Below are positions 20,834-30,192 of a DNA stretch of 64,000 bases, piece by piece (positions within the stretch are counted from its first letter, which is position 1; each line of letters opens with the position of its first letter). Source of the DNA: Spongilla lacustris (taxonomy: Eukaryota > Porifera > Demospongiae > Spongillida > Spongillidae); the NCBI GenBank assembly GCA_949361645.1, contig OX442417.1, positions 3,663,026 to 3,727,025 of the forward strand. The letters run 5' to 3'. The notes below the pieces were generated by a model. That model was not told the DNA's origin. It did not search any database and was given only the letters and a program-made list of their open reading frames with translations. The translations under genes and the position numbers were made by a program.

Positions 20834-23800
20834 TTTGAATGAGCATCAATTACCACCAGCAACATCTGCCCTTCCACAGGGCCTGCATAATCAATGTGTA
20901 ATCTTGCCCACGGTCTGGTAGGCCAACTCCATGGTTGTAGGGGAGCCAATGGTGGTGATGGTCTTGTAGCCTGACACTGAGGACATTTGGAAACCAGCAT
21001 TTCAATATCTTTATCTATTCCAGGCCACCATACAAATGTTCTAGACAAGCTTTTCATTCTAGATATTCCTGGGTGTCCCCCATGCAACTCCTGCAATACA
21101 TAATTCCTTCCTTTTTCTGGGACAACCACCCGATTACCCCAAAGGATACAACCATCATGAGTTGATAACTCCATTCGGCGTTGCCAGAAAGATAACAGGG
21201 TCTGTGATGCACCTGAGGGCGGATGTTGTGGCCACCCTGCCAATATATACTGCAACACTTGTGATAAGATTGGATCTTTCTTAGTCCAATGCTTCACTTG
21301 TGAACAGTCTACTGGTGAGTCCTTTAGACTCTCAAAAAGTAGGACCAATTCTGTGGGTGTTTCTTCTTCCTCTTCTATTTGCTTCCCATCCATTGGTAAC
21401 CGGCTCAATGCATCTGCATTACCATGCTCTTCAGTTTTTTTGAAAACCAACTTGTACTTGTACACTGCTAGAGTCATTATCCACCTTTGTATTCTCCCTG
21501 ACACCTGCATAGGGATTCCCCTTTGGGGGTCAAATAGCTGCAACAATGGTTTGTGATCTGTCACAATTGTAAAATTTCTTCCATATAAATACAAATGAAA
21601 CCGCTTTACACCAAATATGCAAGCAAGCCCCTCCTTTTCAAGTTGTGAATAGTTTTTTTCTGCACTAGACAGTGTACGAGAAGCAAATGCAATGGGTCGC
21701 TCTGTACCATCTGACATTTTATGGGACAGTACGGCACCCACACCATAAGATGAAGCATCACATGCTAAAATCAATTCCTTATTGGGGTCAAAATGTACAA
21801 GTACCTTGGCAGACAGTAGCAAATTCTTTGAGTTCTCAAAGGCCATTTTCTCCTTCTGTGTCCAATTCCATGGAATCTTAGCCTGCAGCAGCCTGTACAA
21901 TTGTGCCAGCGTGGTTGCCATGCTTGGAAGAAACCGAGAGTAGTATGTCAGAAGACCCAAATATGATTTTAACTCTGTTATATTCTTAGGCTCTGGTGCA
22001 TTCTTCACTGCTTCTACCTTTTCTGCCAAGGGATGAATACCATTTTTATCAATTTTGTATCCCAAATACACAACTGACTCCTGCAAAAAGAAACACTTAT
22101 CCCTTTTTAGGTGAATACCAGCTTCTTTTAACTTATACAGGACTTTTTCAAGTGTCTCCAAATGTTCTTTGTCAGTACTGCCTGTAATTAAAATGTCATC
22201 AATATACACAATCACCTTTGGGATCCCCTGAAGTACACTGTCCATTATCCTCTGAAATATACTAGGAGCTGATGACACCCCAAAAGGCATCCTAGTATAT
22301 TGGAATAATCCTTTATGTGTATTAATTACCATAAATTTTCTGGAAGCCTCATCCAGTTGGACCTGCAGATATGCTTTACTCAAATCTAACTTGGTAAACC
22401 TTTCCCCACCTGCCAATGAGGCCAATATATCTTCAATTTTTGGCAGTGGATACCTTTCAGTTTCCAAGGCCTGGTTTACAGTTAGCCGGAAGTCACCACA
22501 TATTCTAATAGATTGATCAGGCTTAACCACAGGAACGATTGGTGCTGCCCACTCCGCCAGTTCAACTGGTTGTAATATACCCTCTTGAACTAGTTTATCC
22601 AGTTCTTTCTCAATCTTTTCTTTAATGGCATATGGCACTGGTCGAGATTTGCAAAATCGAGGTGCTGCATTTTCTTTCATAACTAGTTTTGCTTCATAGC
22701 CTAGCACTGTACCTAGCCCTTCATTAAACACCATTTCATACTTTGTCAATAGATTTTCTAATGAAGCACCATTCTGTATAACAAACAAAGACTTCCAGTC
22801 AATCCTAAAACGGTGTAGCCAGTCTCTACCCAAAAGTGATGGTCCTGCTCCCTCCAACACAATTACTGACAATTTATCTGTTTGGTTATTGTACTTCACT
22901 TCTGCTTCCCATTTACCTATCACTTTTAATGACTCACCAGAATATGTACACAACCGAATTCCTGACCTCTCTAAGACCTTCCCTGACCATAGGCGCCGAA
23001 ATGTTGATTCCGAAACAATAGATACAGCGGCTCCCGTGTCTAGCTCCATTGTGACCAATACTCCATCAATAGACACCTGCAATTGAATGGGTTCATTATT
23101 GATTTTGCACAATACACCTTGTATACGCAATTGTTGGAGTGCGTTAATACTGTCTCCTTCCTCCTCTAGATATTCTGTCTCCTCTTGCAATACCTGTACT
23201 CCTCGCCGAGATGGCTGCATTCCCCCAGCCTTCGCATCTACTTGTTTACACGCCCTCCGAATATGACCTCTTTTGCCACACCCAAAACACTCAGCACTTC
23301 GATGTGGGCACTTATCAGGAGCGTGGTCCCTCCGCAGACACCTGTAACACCTCGGAGCTCCCGTTCCAGGACCTGTTTTCCACTGAAGTCGTCCAGGAGT
23401 TACGGCATGTACCTGTTGGTTTTGCTGCTCGGCCAAATCCTGAGAGCGCCCACTGTGTATTTCTTTTGCGCACCGTTCTGCCACTTCGCAACCTTGGGAA
23501 ATCTTAAGGGCTGAATCAAACGTCAAATTTACCTCAACTAAGAGTCTCTTTTGCACTCGCTCGTCGTTAATGCCACATACTAGTCTGTCTCGCAGCATAT
23601 CGTTAAGGGCATCACCAAACTCACACTTCCGAGCTAGCTCCTTAAGCTGCGTTGCGTACACACTTACAGACTCGCCTTGTTGCCTGACCCTGCTATGGAA
23701 CCTGTACCGCTGGACTATTACCGGCGGCTTGGGACTTAAATGCTCTGCCATCAATTTTATCAGTTCATCGTACGTCTTGCCTCCCGGTGTCTCTGGCGCA

Positions 23801-23976
23801 ACCAGACTAGCTAGCGTCTGATACGCTTTCGGCCCTATGGTGGAAAGAAGAACTGAGCGCTTCTTACTTGCATCACTCACTCCGTTAGCCCCGAAGAAGT
23901 GCCCAAGCCTTTCGACATATTGTGACCAGTCTTCCTCCCCCTCCACATATTCTCCAACCGCTCCAAAGAGTGCCAT
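20734..23976 (-). CDS. gypsy gag-pol polyprotein (gag, PR, RT, RNase H, N-terminal IN)
   Basis: One open frame of about 1080 residues from ATG 23976, just inside the 5' LTR. The order is: capsid-like gag (about 1-200, DYVERL-type helix start); two zinc knuckles CYRCLRRDHAPDKC and CFGCGKRGHIRRAC (about 205-245); retropepsin with catalytic DTGA near 312; reverse transcriptase with YIDD near 590 and the LDLSKAYLQV and MPFGVSSAPS blocks; RNase H with CDASSYGVGA near 740; integrase HHCC zinc motif (HPGISRMK...CPQC, about 964-1003); and the first catalytic Asp in HIDYAG near 1026. Gag and pol are fused in one frame. The frame ends prematurely inside the integrase core at 20734, and the rest continues in other frames (19944-20833). 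The product is a transposition machine, not a host gene. Confidence 0.92.
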   Translation of the reverse strand: MALFGAVGEYVEGEEDWSQYVERLGHFFGANGVSDASKKRSVLLSTIGPKAYQTLASLVAPETPGGKTYDELIKLMAEHLSPKPPVIVQRYRFHSRVRQQGESVSVYATQLKELARKCEFGDALNDMLRDRLVCGINDERVQKRLLVEVNLTFDSALKISQGCEVAERCAKEIHSGRSQDLAEQQNQQVHAVTPGRLQWKTGPGTGAPRCYRCLRRDHAPDKCPHRSAECFGCGKRGHIRRACKQVDAKAGGMQPSRRGVQVLQEETEYLEEEGDSINALQQLRIQGVLCKINNEPIQLQVSIDGVLVTMELDTGAAVSIVSESTFRRLWSGKVLERSGIRLCTYSGESLKVIGKWEAEVKYNNQTDKLSVIVLEGAGPSLLGRDWLHRFRIDWKSLFVIQNGASLENLLTKYEMVFNEGLGTVLGYEAKLVMKENAAPRFCKSRPVPYAIKEKIEKELDKLVQEGILQPVELAEWAAPIVPVVKPDQSIRICGDFRLTVNQALETERYPLPKIEDILASLAGGERFTKLDLSKAYLQVQLDEASRKFMVINTHKGLFQYTRMPFGVSSAPSIFQRIMDSVLQGIPKVIVYIDDILITGSTDKEHLETLEKVLYKLKEAGIHLKRDKCFFLQESVVYLGYKIDKNGIHPLAEKVEAVKNAPEPKNITELKSYLGLLTYYSRFLPSMATTLAQLYRLLQAKIPWNWTQKEKMAFENSKNLLLSAKVLVHFDPNKELILACDASSYGVGAVLSHKMSDGTERPIAFASRTLSSAEKNYSQLEKEGLACIFGVKRFHLYLYGRNFTIVTDHKPLLQLFDPQRGIPMQVSGRIQRWIMTLAVYKYKLVFKKTEEHGNADALSRLPMDGKQIEEEEETPTELVLLFESLKDSPVDCSQVKHWTKKDPILSQVLQYILAGWPQHPPSGASQTLLSFWQRRMELSTHDGCILWGNRVVVPEKGRNYVLQELHGGHPGISRMKSLSRTFVWWPGIDKDIEMLVSKCPQCQATRPSPPLAPLQPWSWPTRPWARLHIDYAGPVEGQMLLVVIDAHSKWIEVEVGKDATAEATIQRLRTIYFRGLEYQKR

Positions 23977-23997
23977 GAACACCCTCGTCGCCAGTTA

Positions 23998-24108
23998 TGT
24001 GGTAACTCGACTATAGTACCAATTTTAATCTGTCTAAATCCAATGTGGCAACACTTAAATACTAGCATGCGCATGCGCGTTGCATAATATAATACATCAG
24101 TTATCACA
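23998..24108 (-). repeat. LTR (5' LTR in element orientation), 111 bp
   Basis: Copy of 19820-19930 with one difference. In element orientation it begins TGTGATAACTGATG. It contains the self-complementary GCATGCGCATGCGC, which might serve a promoter or packaging role (inference). Confidence 0.93.
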
Positions 24109-24113
24109 GATAC

Positions 24114-25149
24114 TAACATTCTTGTCAATTTTGATTTAGTGACGTGAAGATTACATTGAAGTATATTGTTCAAATATGCTCTGAAAAAAGCTTTGTTTTC
24201 CTACAAAGAATGCATATACAACAATATTATTCCATATGAAATTTTTATTATCCTGAAGGAATTTTTAAGAGCAATCTGTCAGTATATGAGTCAAAATCAT
24301 TCTTTAGAACACTCTTCATGCCAAGAACAGAAGAAAGGAGCACAGCCGCCTCCATGCAATTAAACATCTGATGTCGTGAAAGAACTTCTGTCTTGTTTCA
24401 AGTGTCTTCTTGTGTTTAAATTAATTTCATTATATAAATTCTGTCTTGTGTTTAAATTATAAATTAACTATTCACTATAATATATACATTAAACATCTGA
24501 TGCCGTGAAAGAACTTCTGTCTTGGTTTTAAACTGCTTTCATTGTATAACTTCCAATGTATAATTATCTATTATAGAACTTCTGTTCTGTGTTAAAATGC
24601 ATGGTTTTCATTATAAAGTTGTCTGCCTTAACGGTTGCGATTTCGGTGAGAATCGTTTTCTCTTTTAATTATAATTACCAGTGGTTGTCAAACGCTAACG
24701 GTTGCGATTTCGGTGAGGATCGACCTCTCTTTTCAATTATACACGCTATAATTACCAGTGGCCGTCAAAATCAAATCTACATTCTGTCAGGGAATTGAGT
24801 CCGCCTCCTCCCCCGGACTGTATTCCCTGGATGTACAATATTTTACACGGACCGTATTTCCTAGGGAGTTGGTTCCGGGGGGGGACCGTATTCCCTAAAT
24901 ATAGGGTAAGGGAATACGGTCCGCCGGACCGAAAATTGGGCCGGACCGTATACCCTACTCATCGATGACACCGGACTAATATTTAAAAAAAAAAATATTA
25001 TTATTATTATTAAAATTAAACACAAAGTGGTACTAGCTGCTGTGAATATAAAAAGCAGCATACATACATGTGTACGCATAAATTATCGCTACATAAATGC
25101 CGCCAGTTAATTATCGCATTGAATAAAATTACTGTAACTAAACACACCA
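24114..25149. other. right interior and TIR of the long-TIR element, and hAT 5' leader
   Basis: 24361-24590 holds two copies of a unit TTAAACATCTGATG(T/C)CGTG...AACTTCTGTCTTG. 24634-24730 holds two copies of GGTTGCGATTTCGGTGAG. The inner right TIR is 24788-24974. After it, AT-rich DNA (poly-A/ATT run) leads to the hAT transposase. No gene is seen. Confidence 0.5.
24788..24974. repeat. right inner TIR
   Basis: Inverted counterpart of 15888-16110, sharing GGACCGTATTCCC, CCGAAAATTGGGCCGGACCG and TATACCCTA, and ending ATGACACCGG. Confidence 0.65.
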
Positions 25150-27376
25150 ATGGATCAGCACCTGTCGTCATCACTACCATCGTCCTCTTCGACTAAGCCC
25201 ACTGGCTTAGCGATTGCATCGATGCCAGAGAAATTTCACCCCCCGAAGTCTTTTCTTTTACCTACATGTAAGCGTGCCTTTGGATCGAAGGGCCAGATGC
25301 GCTCGTTTCGAGCCGAATGGTGTGAAAAATACAGCTGGCTCCATTACGATAATTCTACTGCTACATATGTATGAAGGCAGAGCATGGAAATAAGTTTTTG
25401 GCAAGTACCAAACGCGACCCAGCTTTCATAAGCAAAGGCTTCAAAAACTGGAAAGATGCTACCATCGCGTTTAACGCACATCTCAGAAGTGACTGCCATA
25501 AGGAAGGGTGCGAAATTCTGGAGCTACGCAGTCCAACAAATGATGTTGCTGAGAATTTGAGCAAAATGTACAAGGAAGAGAATGAGCTAAACAGGATGAT
25601 GCTCATTAAAATTTTACAGAATGTTCGATTTCTTGCACGTCAGGGTTTGTCTTTAAGGGGATACAAAGACGATGAAGACAGCAACTTCACACAGCTGTTG
25701 CTTTTAAGAAGCATTGGTTGTCCTGAAGTGCTCACTTGGATGAAGAAAAAAACCAACAAGTATACCTCTGGTGATATTCAGAATGAATTTCTTCAAGTTA
25801 TGGCCTTGCACATTTTGCGTAACATCTGCTCCGATATCGTCAAGAATGGTTTCTATACTATCATGGCTGATGAGTGTACTGATGTATCTAATAAAGAGCA
25901 GTTCGTGGTCTGCATACGCTGGGTTGACAACACCACTTTGATACATCATGAAGACTGTGTTGGTTTGTATGGTGTCGATACAATTGATTCCAATACACTG
26001 ATGCAGAGCATTGAAGACGTTCTACTGCGTATGGGTTTACTACTGTCACAGTGTCGTGGTCAATGCTATGATGGTGCTTCCAACATGGCAGGGTGTAAAA
26101 ATGGTGTTGCAATCCAAATACAAGCTAAGGAGAAGAAAGCCATTTTGACCCATTGCTATGGGCATGCTCTTAACCTTGCTGTGAGTGATTGCATAAAACA
26201 ATCAAAACTTTGCCAAGATGCTATGGATTCTGCTTTTGAAATAAGCAAGTTGATTAGGTATTCACCTAAATGGAATGCTGCCTTTGATCGAATCAGAGTG
26301 GAAAATGTCACAGATGATGATAGTACTGTGCACAGTGTAGGCATTCGAGCACTGTGCCCTACTAGGTGGACAGTTAGAGGAGATGCTATTGAAAGCATAC
26401 TTGAACACTACAACACACTAAAGCAGCTATGGGAAGAGTGTCTTGAGACAAGGCTTGACCCGGATGTCAAAGGCAGAATAATTGGTGTCCAGGCACAGAT
26501 GGATACTTTCAATCTTTTGTTTGGCCTTCATCTCAGTATGAAGATTCTTAAAATCACAGATAACTTGAGCCGAACCCTACAAACCAGGTCAATGTCTGCA
26601 TCTGAAGGGCAATCAGTGGCCGAGTTGTCTGTAAAAACACTTCAGTTAATGCGAAATGATGAATCGTTTGATGCATTCTTCAGATTGGTGAACTGTTTCC
26701 GTGAGCAAACGGGTACAAGTGCTCCCAAACTACCCCGTAAGAGAAAAGTTCCTAGTCGCTTTGAAGTTGGAGAGGGGAAAGAATCACACAATGATAGTAC
26801 TATTGAGGATCATTATAGACGACTATATTTTGAGGTACTGGATTTAGCAGTTACAGGGATATCACAGCGGTTCAACCAACCTGGCTACTCCATCTATAAG
26901 AATCTTGAAAATTTGCTGGTTTATGCAGCCAACCGAAAACCATTTGATGAACAACTTTGTGCAGTACTTAGTCACTATACGGTGATGATCTTGCATCTTG
27001 TCAACTCTCTGCTCAGCTATACAGATTTGGGGGGCCTATTTTGCAGAGCATTGTGAGCCAGTGTCTCTGCGTGATTGCATTCAAGCACTACAGAAAATGT
27101 CAGCCACACAGAAAGAATTGCTTAGTGAAGTGTGCAAATTGGCGTGACTGATTCTTGTAATGCCTGCATGCAACGAATGCTTCTAGTGAACGCAGCTTTT
27201 CTTCAATGAGACGCTTGAAGACATACTTGCGGAATACTATGTGTCAAAGCAGACTAAACCATGTAATGTTGTTAAGCATCCATCAGGATTAGCTAGACGC
27301 TTTATCGATGGATGATATTGCCGAGGAATTCATTCAAGGAAATGATTATAGGCTTCGGCTATTTGGACACGTCTGA
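25150..27376 (+). pseudogene. hAT transposase with TTF-type zinc finger, frameshifted
   Basis: From ATG 25150 the frame begins MDQHLSSS and runs to a TTF-type finger (EWCEKYSWLHYD, then YCYICMKAEHGNKFLAS). The second half of the finger is in another frame, so there is an indel near 25345. The main frame (to 27056) carries GFKNWKDATIAF, then MADECTDVSNKEQ (first catalytic Asp), CYDGASNMAG (second Asp) and HCYGHALNL, the RNase-H-like core of ZMYM/ZBED-related hAT transposases. The C-terminal dimerisation segment TNASSERSFSSMRRLKTYLR lies in another frame at about 27165-27290 with an in-frame TAG. At least four lesions make it non-functional. It sits inside the hAT TIRs of 15850-27764, reading toward the right end. 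Confidence 0.85.
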
Positions 27377-27764
27377 ACTGAATAAATGATCAAGTAAAAC
27401 TTTATTTGGTGCATAAATATAATTGCATGTATCTTTGTGAAAACGTCTCTCATTTAGTAACGAGCCGCACCCCAATAAGCATTTAAAATGCAATTTCGAA
27501 TTCATTGCCGTGATTTTTGGGCGGCGAACCTGCGAACTGCATGGTGAAATTTCTAATGGTTTAGGACATTAATAACGCACAACTTGCAAAGCTTCTGGGG
27601 CTCCGCCCCAGACCCCGATGGTCGGGAGCTTACAGCACTCCCCCATGCCCCCTAGCTGGGCGGGAGGGGGTTGAACCCCCCTCCCGGACCCACCCCTGCG
27701 TCTCCACCCACCTAATTATTTATTCATTTGCCGGACCAATGTTTTATACCTTCCGGCGCCCCTG
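27377..27764. other. 3' non-coding end of the hAT element
   Basis: GC-rich segment 27592-27702 (CTTCTGGGGCTCCGCCCC...CCCCCTAGCTGGGCGGGAGG) is shared with the end of the hAT at 28518-29369 (29150-29225). The right TIR follows. Confidence 0.65.
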
Positions 27765-27769
27765 AGCTA
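27765..27769. repeat. target-site duplication AGCTA, right
   Basis: Follows the right hAT terminus and matches 15845-15849. Five bp is shorter than the 8 bp usual for hAT. Confidence 0.55.
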
Positions 27770-27880
27770 TGCAGCAATTGTGCATGGAGTAAGAAGGTGC
27801 AAAAGTATCCGGACATGTGCGCGTACGTAGCATCCCACACTAGAAGTTGGCCACACTTCAAAGGGACAATTGATACCGGC
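27770..27880 (-). pseudogene. LINE fragment, other side of the hAT insertion
   Basis: The minus strand reads CPDTFAPSYSMHNCCIA up to the insertion point, the segment that should precede the C-terminal block at 15519-15842 in this LINE family. Confidence 0.7.
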
Positions 27881-28021
27881 TGTACAGTACATATTCATGT
27901 ATTAAAGACATGTATACATTACAAACCCCACAAAAGCTATAATTATTTTAGTTTTACTTTGGTATACATCTGTAGTGTGTCTGCAATTGATGATACTCTA
28001 GAGTGAGTCCCACTTCCTCTG

Positions 28022-28080
28022 ATGATGGGCAGCAGAATCAGTGGGGGGGGGGGGGGGGGAGGGAGGGGGGGAGGGGGTTG
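28022..28080. repeat. G-rich run
   Basis: GTGGGGGGGGGGGGG followed by AGGGAGGGG units. Purine-rich on the plus strand. Confidence 0.8.
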
Positions 28081-28084
28081 TTCT

Positions 28085-28254
28085 TGGCACCCTTGGGACC
28101 AGGCAGCAAGAGCATAACTGAGCTGGGATGGTTGCATATTTGCTGGCAGAATTAGGTGAGCAAGTCCGGAGGAGGCAGCAGCTGAAGCCAAGGAGGCAGA
28201 AGGTGCAAGCTGCACAGCACTACTAATTCCAAGTCCACCATGACGCACAGGCAA
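28085..28254 (-). pseudogene. LINE fragment (GGLGI block)
   Basis: The minus strand encodes PVRHGGLGISSAVQLAPSAS, the block that follows the reverse transcriptase in the same LINE family (compare VCFGGIGVRRASQLAPSAF near 52430). Orientation and order place it upstream of 27770-27880 in one minus-strand copy. Confidence 0.75.
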
Positions 28255-28435
28255 AGTGGATTGTGTACATCATCGATATCAGTACATGCGCATTGCCATC
28301 ATGTAGTTGGATCAGTTAATTTATGAAGGCTGCTGTTATATCAGTGATAAAATAAATATATAGATATAACTCATGCAGTGGAGTTAGTGAGTTCCGTACG
28401 TAATGTGAGACCGGGACAGGTGAGTGTACACAATC
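28085..28435. repeat. duplicated block, copy 1
   Basis: CACCCTTGGGACCAG...GTGAGACCGGGAC. Copy 2 is at 29748-30072 in the same orientation, about 90 percent identical with small indels. It includes the LINE fragment plus unrelated DNA. Confidence 0.9.
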
Positions 28436-28512
28436 GACCCCGCCTATGACTTTTTAACCGTAATTTTTATAATGCAAATAAGCCGCCATCGTTGCCATTT
28501 CCAACAGCTGGA

Positions 28513-28517
28513 CAACT
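28513..28517. repeat. target-site duplication CAACT, left
   Basis: CAACT precedes the left TIR and recurs at 29370-29374. Confidence 0.7.
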
Positions 28518-29305
28518 CAGTGGCGGATCCAGGGGGGGGGGGGGGGGGGGGGCAACTGGGTTCTGCCCCCCCCCCCCCCGCCAAATAGAAATTAATTATT
28601 CATAGCTAAGGGGCGGTGCCTTACACGATTAATAGTATGTGCGAAAACGGTTGAATGTACGTGCTAAGACAGCAGTGCCAGCCGGTGCGGTGCCATGCAG
28701 TCTAGAACATCGGGCAGGCATACACGTGCTCTGAATTAAAACTTCCGTGACAGCTGGAATTGTAATAATTTGTGTGTTTGAGTGAATTCAAAGGCGCCTG
28801 TACAAGTCAAATCTTTCAATAGCAGCAGTTAGGCCTATGCAGCAAATCCATACCGTCAAAATTAATATTATAGTTCACTGGTTCTTTTGACGTTGAAGTT
28901 ATTCTGGACTGACCAGATGGAGCCTCGGAGTCGAAAGCGACCAAGCAAAGAAGGTTTGCCATTGGATGCATGATATCAGTTATGATCGTTTGTACACAAT
29001 ATATATAATGCTGATAATCGAAGTGCACCACCGGCCAACTTTGGTACCACGTCACGCAGAGATAAGAGTTTATCTACATAGAAGAGTTATAACGTTTTTG
29101 GAGCAGTTTTTACGTACTTTTGGGGGGGTTTTCAACGCAAAAAGCGTTGGCTTCTGGGGCTCCGCCCTAGGCCCCGCTGGGGGAGCTTACAGCGCTCCCC
29201 CAGACCCCCTAGCTGGGCGGGAGGGCCCGAGGGGTGCCCCCCTCCAGCACCCTCCCCGGGGCGGTTCCGCCTCCAGCTTTGCCCCACCCCCTGCCCCACC
29301 CTCAC

Positions 29306-29344
<39 letters not shown>

Positions 29345-29369
29345 CTCCCAATTCCTGGATCCACCCCTG
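28518..29369. mobile_element. non-autonomous hAT element, 852 bp
   Basis: The inverted termini are CAGTGGCGGATCCAGG and CCTGGATCCACCCCTG, each followed inward by a long G/C homopolymer (G-run 28530-28552; C-run 29310-29343). Both sides are flanked by CAACT. The 3' part shares CTTCTGGGGCTCCGCCC with the larger hAT. No transposase is present. Confidence 0.85.
29310..29343. repeat. poly-C run of about 33
   Basis: Uninterrupted C homopolymer inside the hAT TIR region; its length is likely unstable or mis-assembled. Confidence 0.9.
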
Positions 29370-29374
29370 CAACT

Positions 29375-29747
29375 AGGTTGTCGTATTATGTGTCGAAGGT
29401 AAGCGTAGGACGTACGCGGTGATTATGGTAGGTTGTTGGGCGCTAATACCGTATGGTGTCGCATTTATATTGTATGGTGTCGCATTTATCTACGCCGGCC
29501 GTTAAACATCATCAATTACGTGTCGCATTTATGCGCCTACGGCCGGTAATCGGTTAAGTGATATTAATCGCTTTGCAGCCTCAAGCATTTAAGCAGCGCA
29601 TTCCAGGCTAACTTTACTTTGAGTCTGTTGAGACACCATGCATACTTCAGCCGTCATTTTGGCGCCCTAGCTATATTTTGGCGCCCCTGTTTTGAGGGCC
29701 GCTGGGGGGGAATTGCCCCCCTGCCCCCCCTGGCCACACCGCCACTG
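29375..29747. other. spacer before duplicated block 2
   Basis: The 29440-29535 segment has short repeats of GTCGCATTTAT. Its end (CCCCCCTGGCCACACCGCCACTG) looks like a lone hAT right terminus. No gene is seen. Confidence 0.4.
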
Positions 29748-30072
29748 CACCCTTGGGACCAGACAGATCAGTAAAAGAGCTGGGGTGGTTGCGTATTTGC
29801 TGGCAGAATTAGGTGAGCAAGTCCGGAGGAGGCAACAGCTGAAGCCAAGAAGGCAGAAGGTGCCAGCTGCACAGCACTACTAATTCCAAGTCCACCATGA
29901 CGCACAGGCAAAGTGGATTGTGTACATCATCGATATCAGTACATGCCATCATGTAGTTGGATCAGTTAAATTATGAAGGCTGCTGTTATATCAGTGATAA
30001 AATAAATAGATATAGCTCTGCCTGGAGTTAGTGAGTTCCGTGCGTACTGTGAGACCGGGACGGGTGAGTGCT
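29748..30072. repeat. duplicated block, copy 2 (just upstream of gene A)
   Basis: Direct copy of 28085-28435. It ends about 120 bp before the start codon of the first TBC gene, so it may overlap that gene's promoter or 5' UTR. Confidence 0.9.
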
Positions 30073-30192
30073 TGTCTCAAAGCGCGAAGCGCTATTACGG
30101 ACTCATAACGTACACATGTACATGCGTATTGTATTTACAAGCACTCGTATTATTAACCCACAATGATTGCGTAGACAGATCGGGAGGCGTAG

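Larger units (their letters stand above)
19820..24108 (-). mobile_element. Ty3/gypsy LTR retrotransposon (short-LTR, Mag-like)
   Basis: The element is bounded by 111-bp direct repeats and a 5-bp target duplication (GATAC), and the LTRs start TG and end CA. On the minus strand, gag (two CCHC knuckles), protease, reverse transcriptase, RNase H and integrase follow in the Ty3/gypsy order. A putative primer-binding region (TGGCGACGAGGGTG) lies next to the 5' LTR, and a purine tract (GAGAAGGAAGAAAGA) precedes the 3' LTR. The two LTRs differ at a single position (C/T in GCGGCAAC versus GTGGCAAC), implying recent insertion. Very short LTRs plus a CCHC gag resemble the Mag lineage (inference). The pol frame is broken twice, so this copy should not be autonomous. 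Confidence 0.93.
15888..24974. mobile_element. long-TIR element nested in the hAT, itself hosting a Ty3/gypsy element
   Basis: About 200 bp at 15888-16110 and 24788-24974 are inverted copies at roughly 75-80 percent identity. They share GGGTATACGGTCCGGCCCAA, then TTTTCGGTCC, then palindromic GGGAATACGGTCC / GGACCGTATTCCC units. CCGGTGTCAT marks both outer ends. I found no transposase inside; subtracting the gypsy element leaves about 4.8 kb of mainly non-coding DNA, so it looks non-autonomous. No clear target-site duplication is visible. Confidence 0.6.
15850..27764. mobile_element. hAT DNA transposon carrying nested insertions
   Basis: The termini are CACGGGCGCCGGA (left, 15850) and TCCGGCGCCCCTG (right, ending 27764), inverted copies of one another. 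A second shared inverted block GGTCCGGCAA lies about 27-42 bp inside each end. The flanks carry AGCTA on both sides and are the two halves of one minus-strand LINE, so the whole 11.9 kb is one insertion event plus later nested ones. The transposase (25150-27376) reads rightward near the right end. The 9.1 kb inner long-TIR element and its Ty3/gypsy passenger lie near the left end. The 3' subterminal region (27592-27702) is GC-rich and resembles that of the hAT at 28518-29369. Confidence 0.75.

Noticed and set aside
24166..24363. 65-codon ORF just right of the gypsy element
   Set aside because: Starts at TTG, has no recognisable domain, and does not join in frame to the exon-like segment at 19641-19795.
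28966..29422. Pro-rich ORFs over the poly-C run
   Set aside because: They lie in the GC-rich end of a non-autonomous hAT and a C homopolymer.
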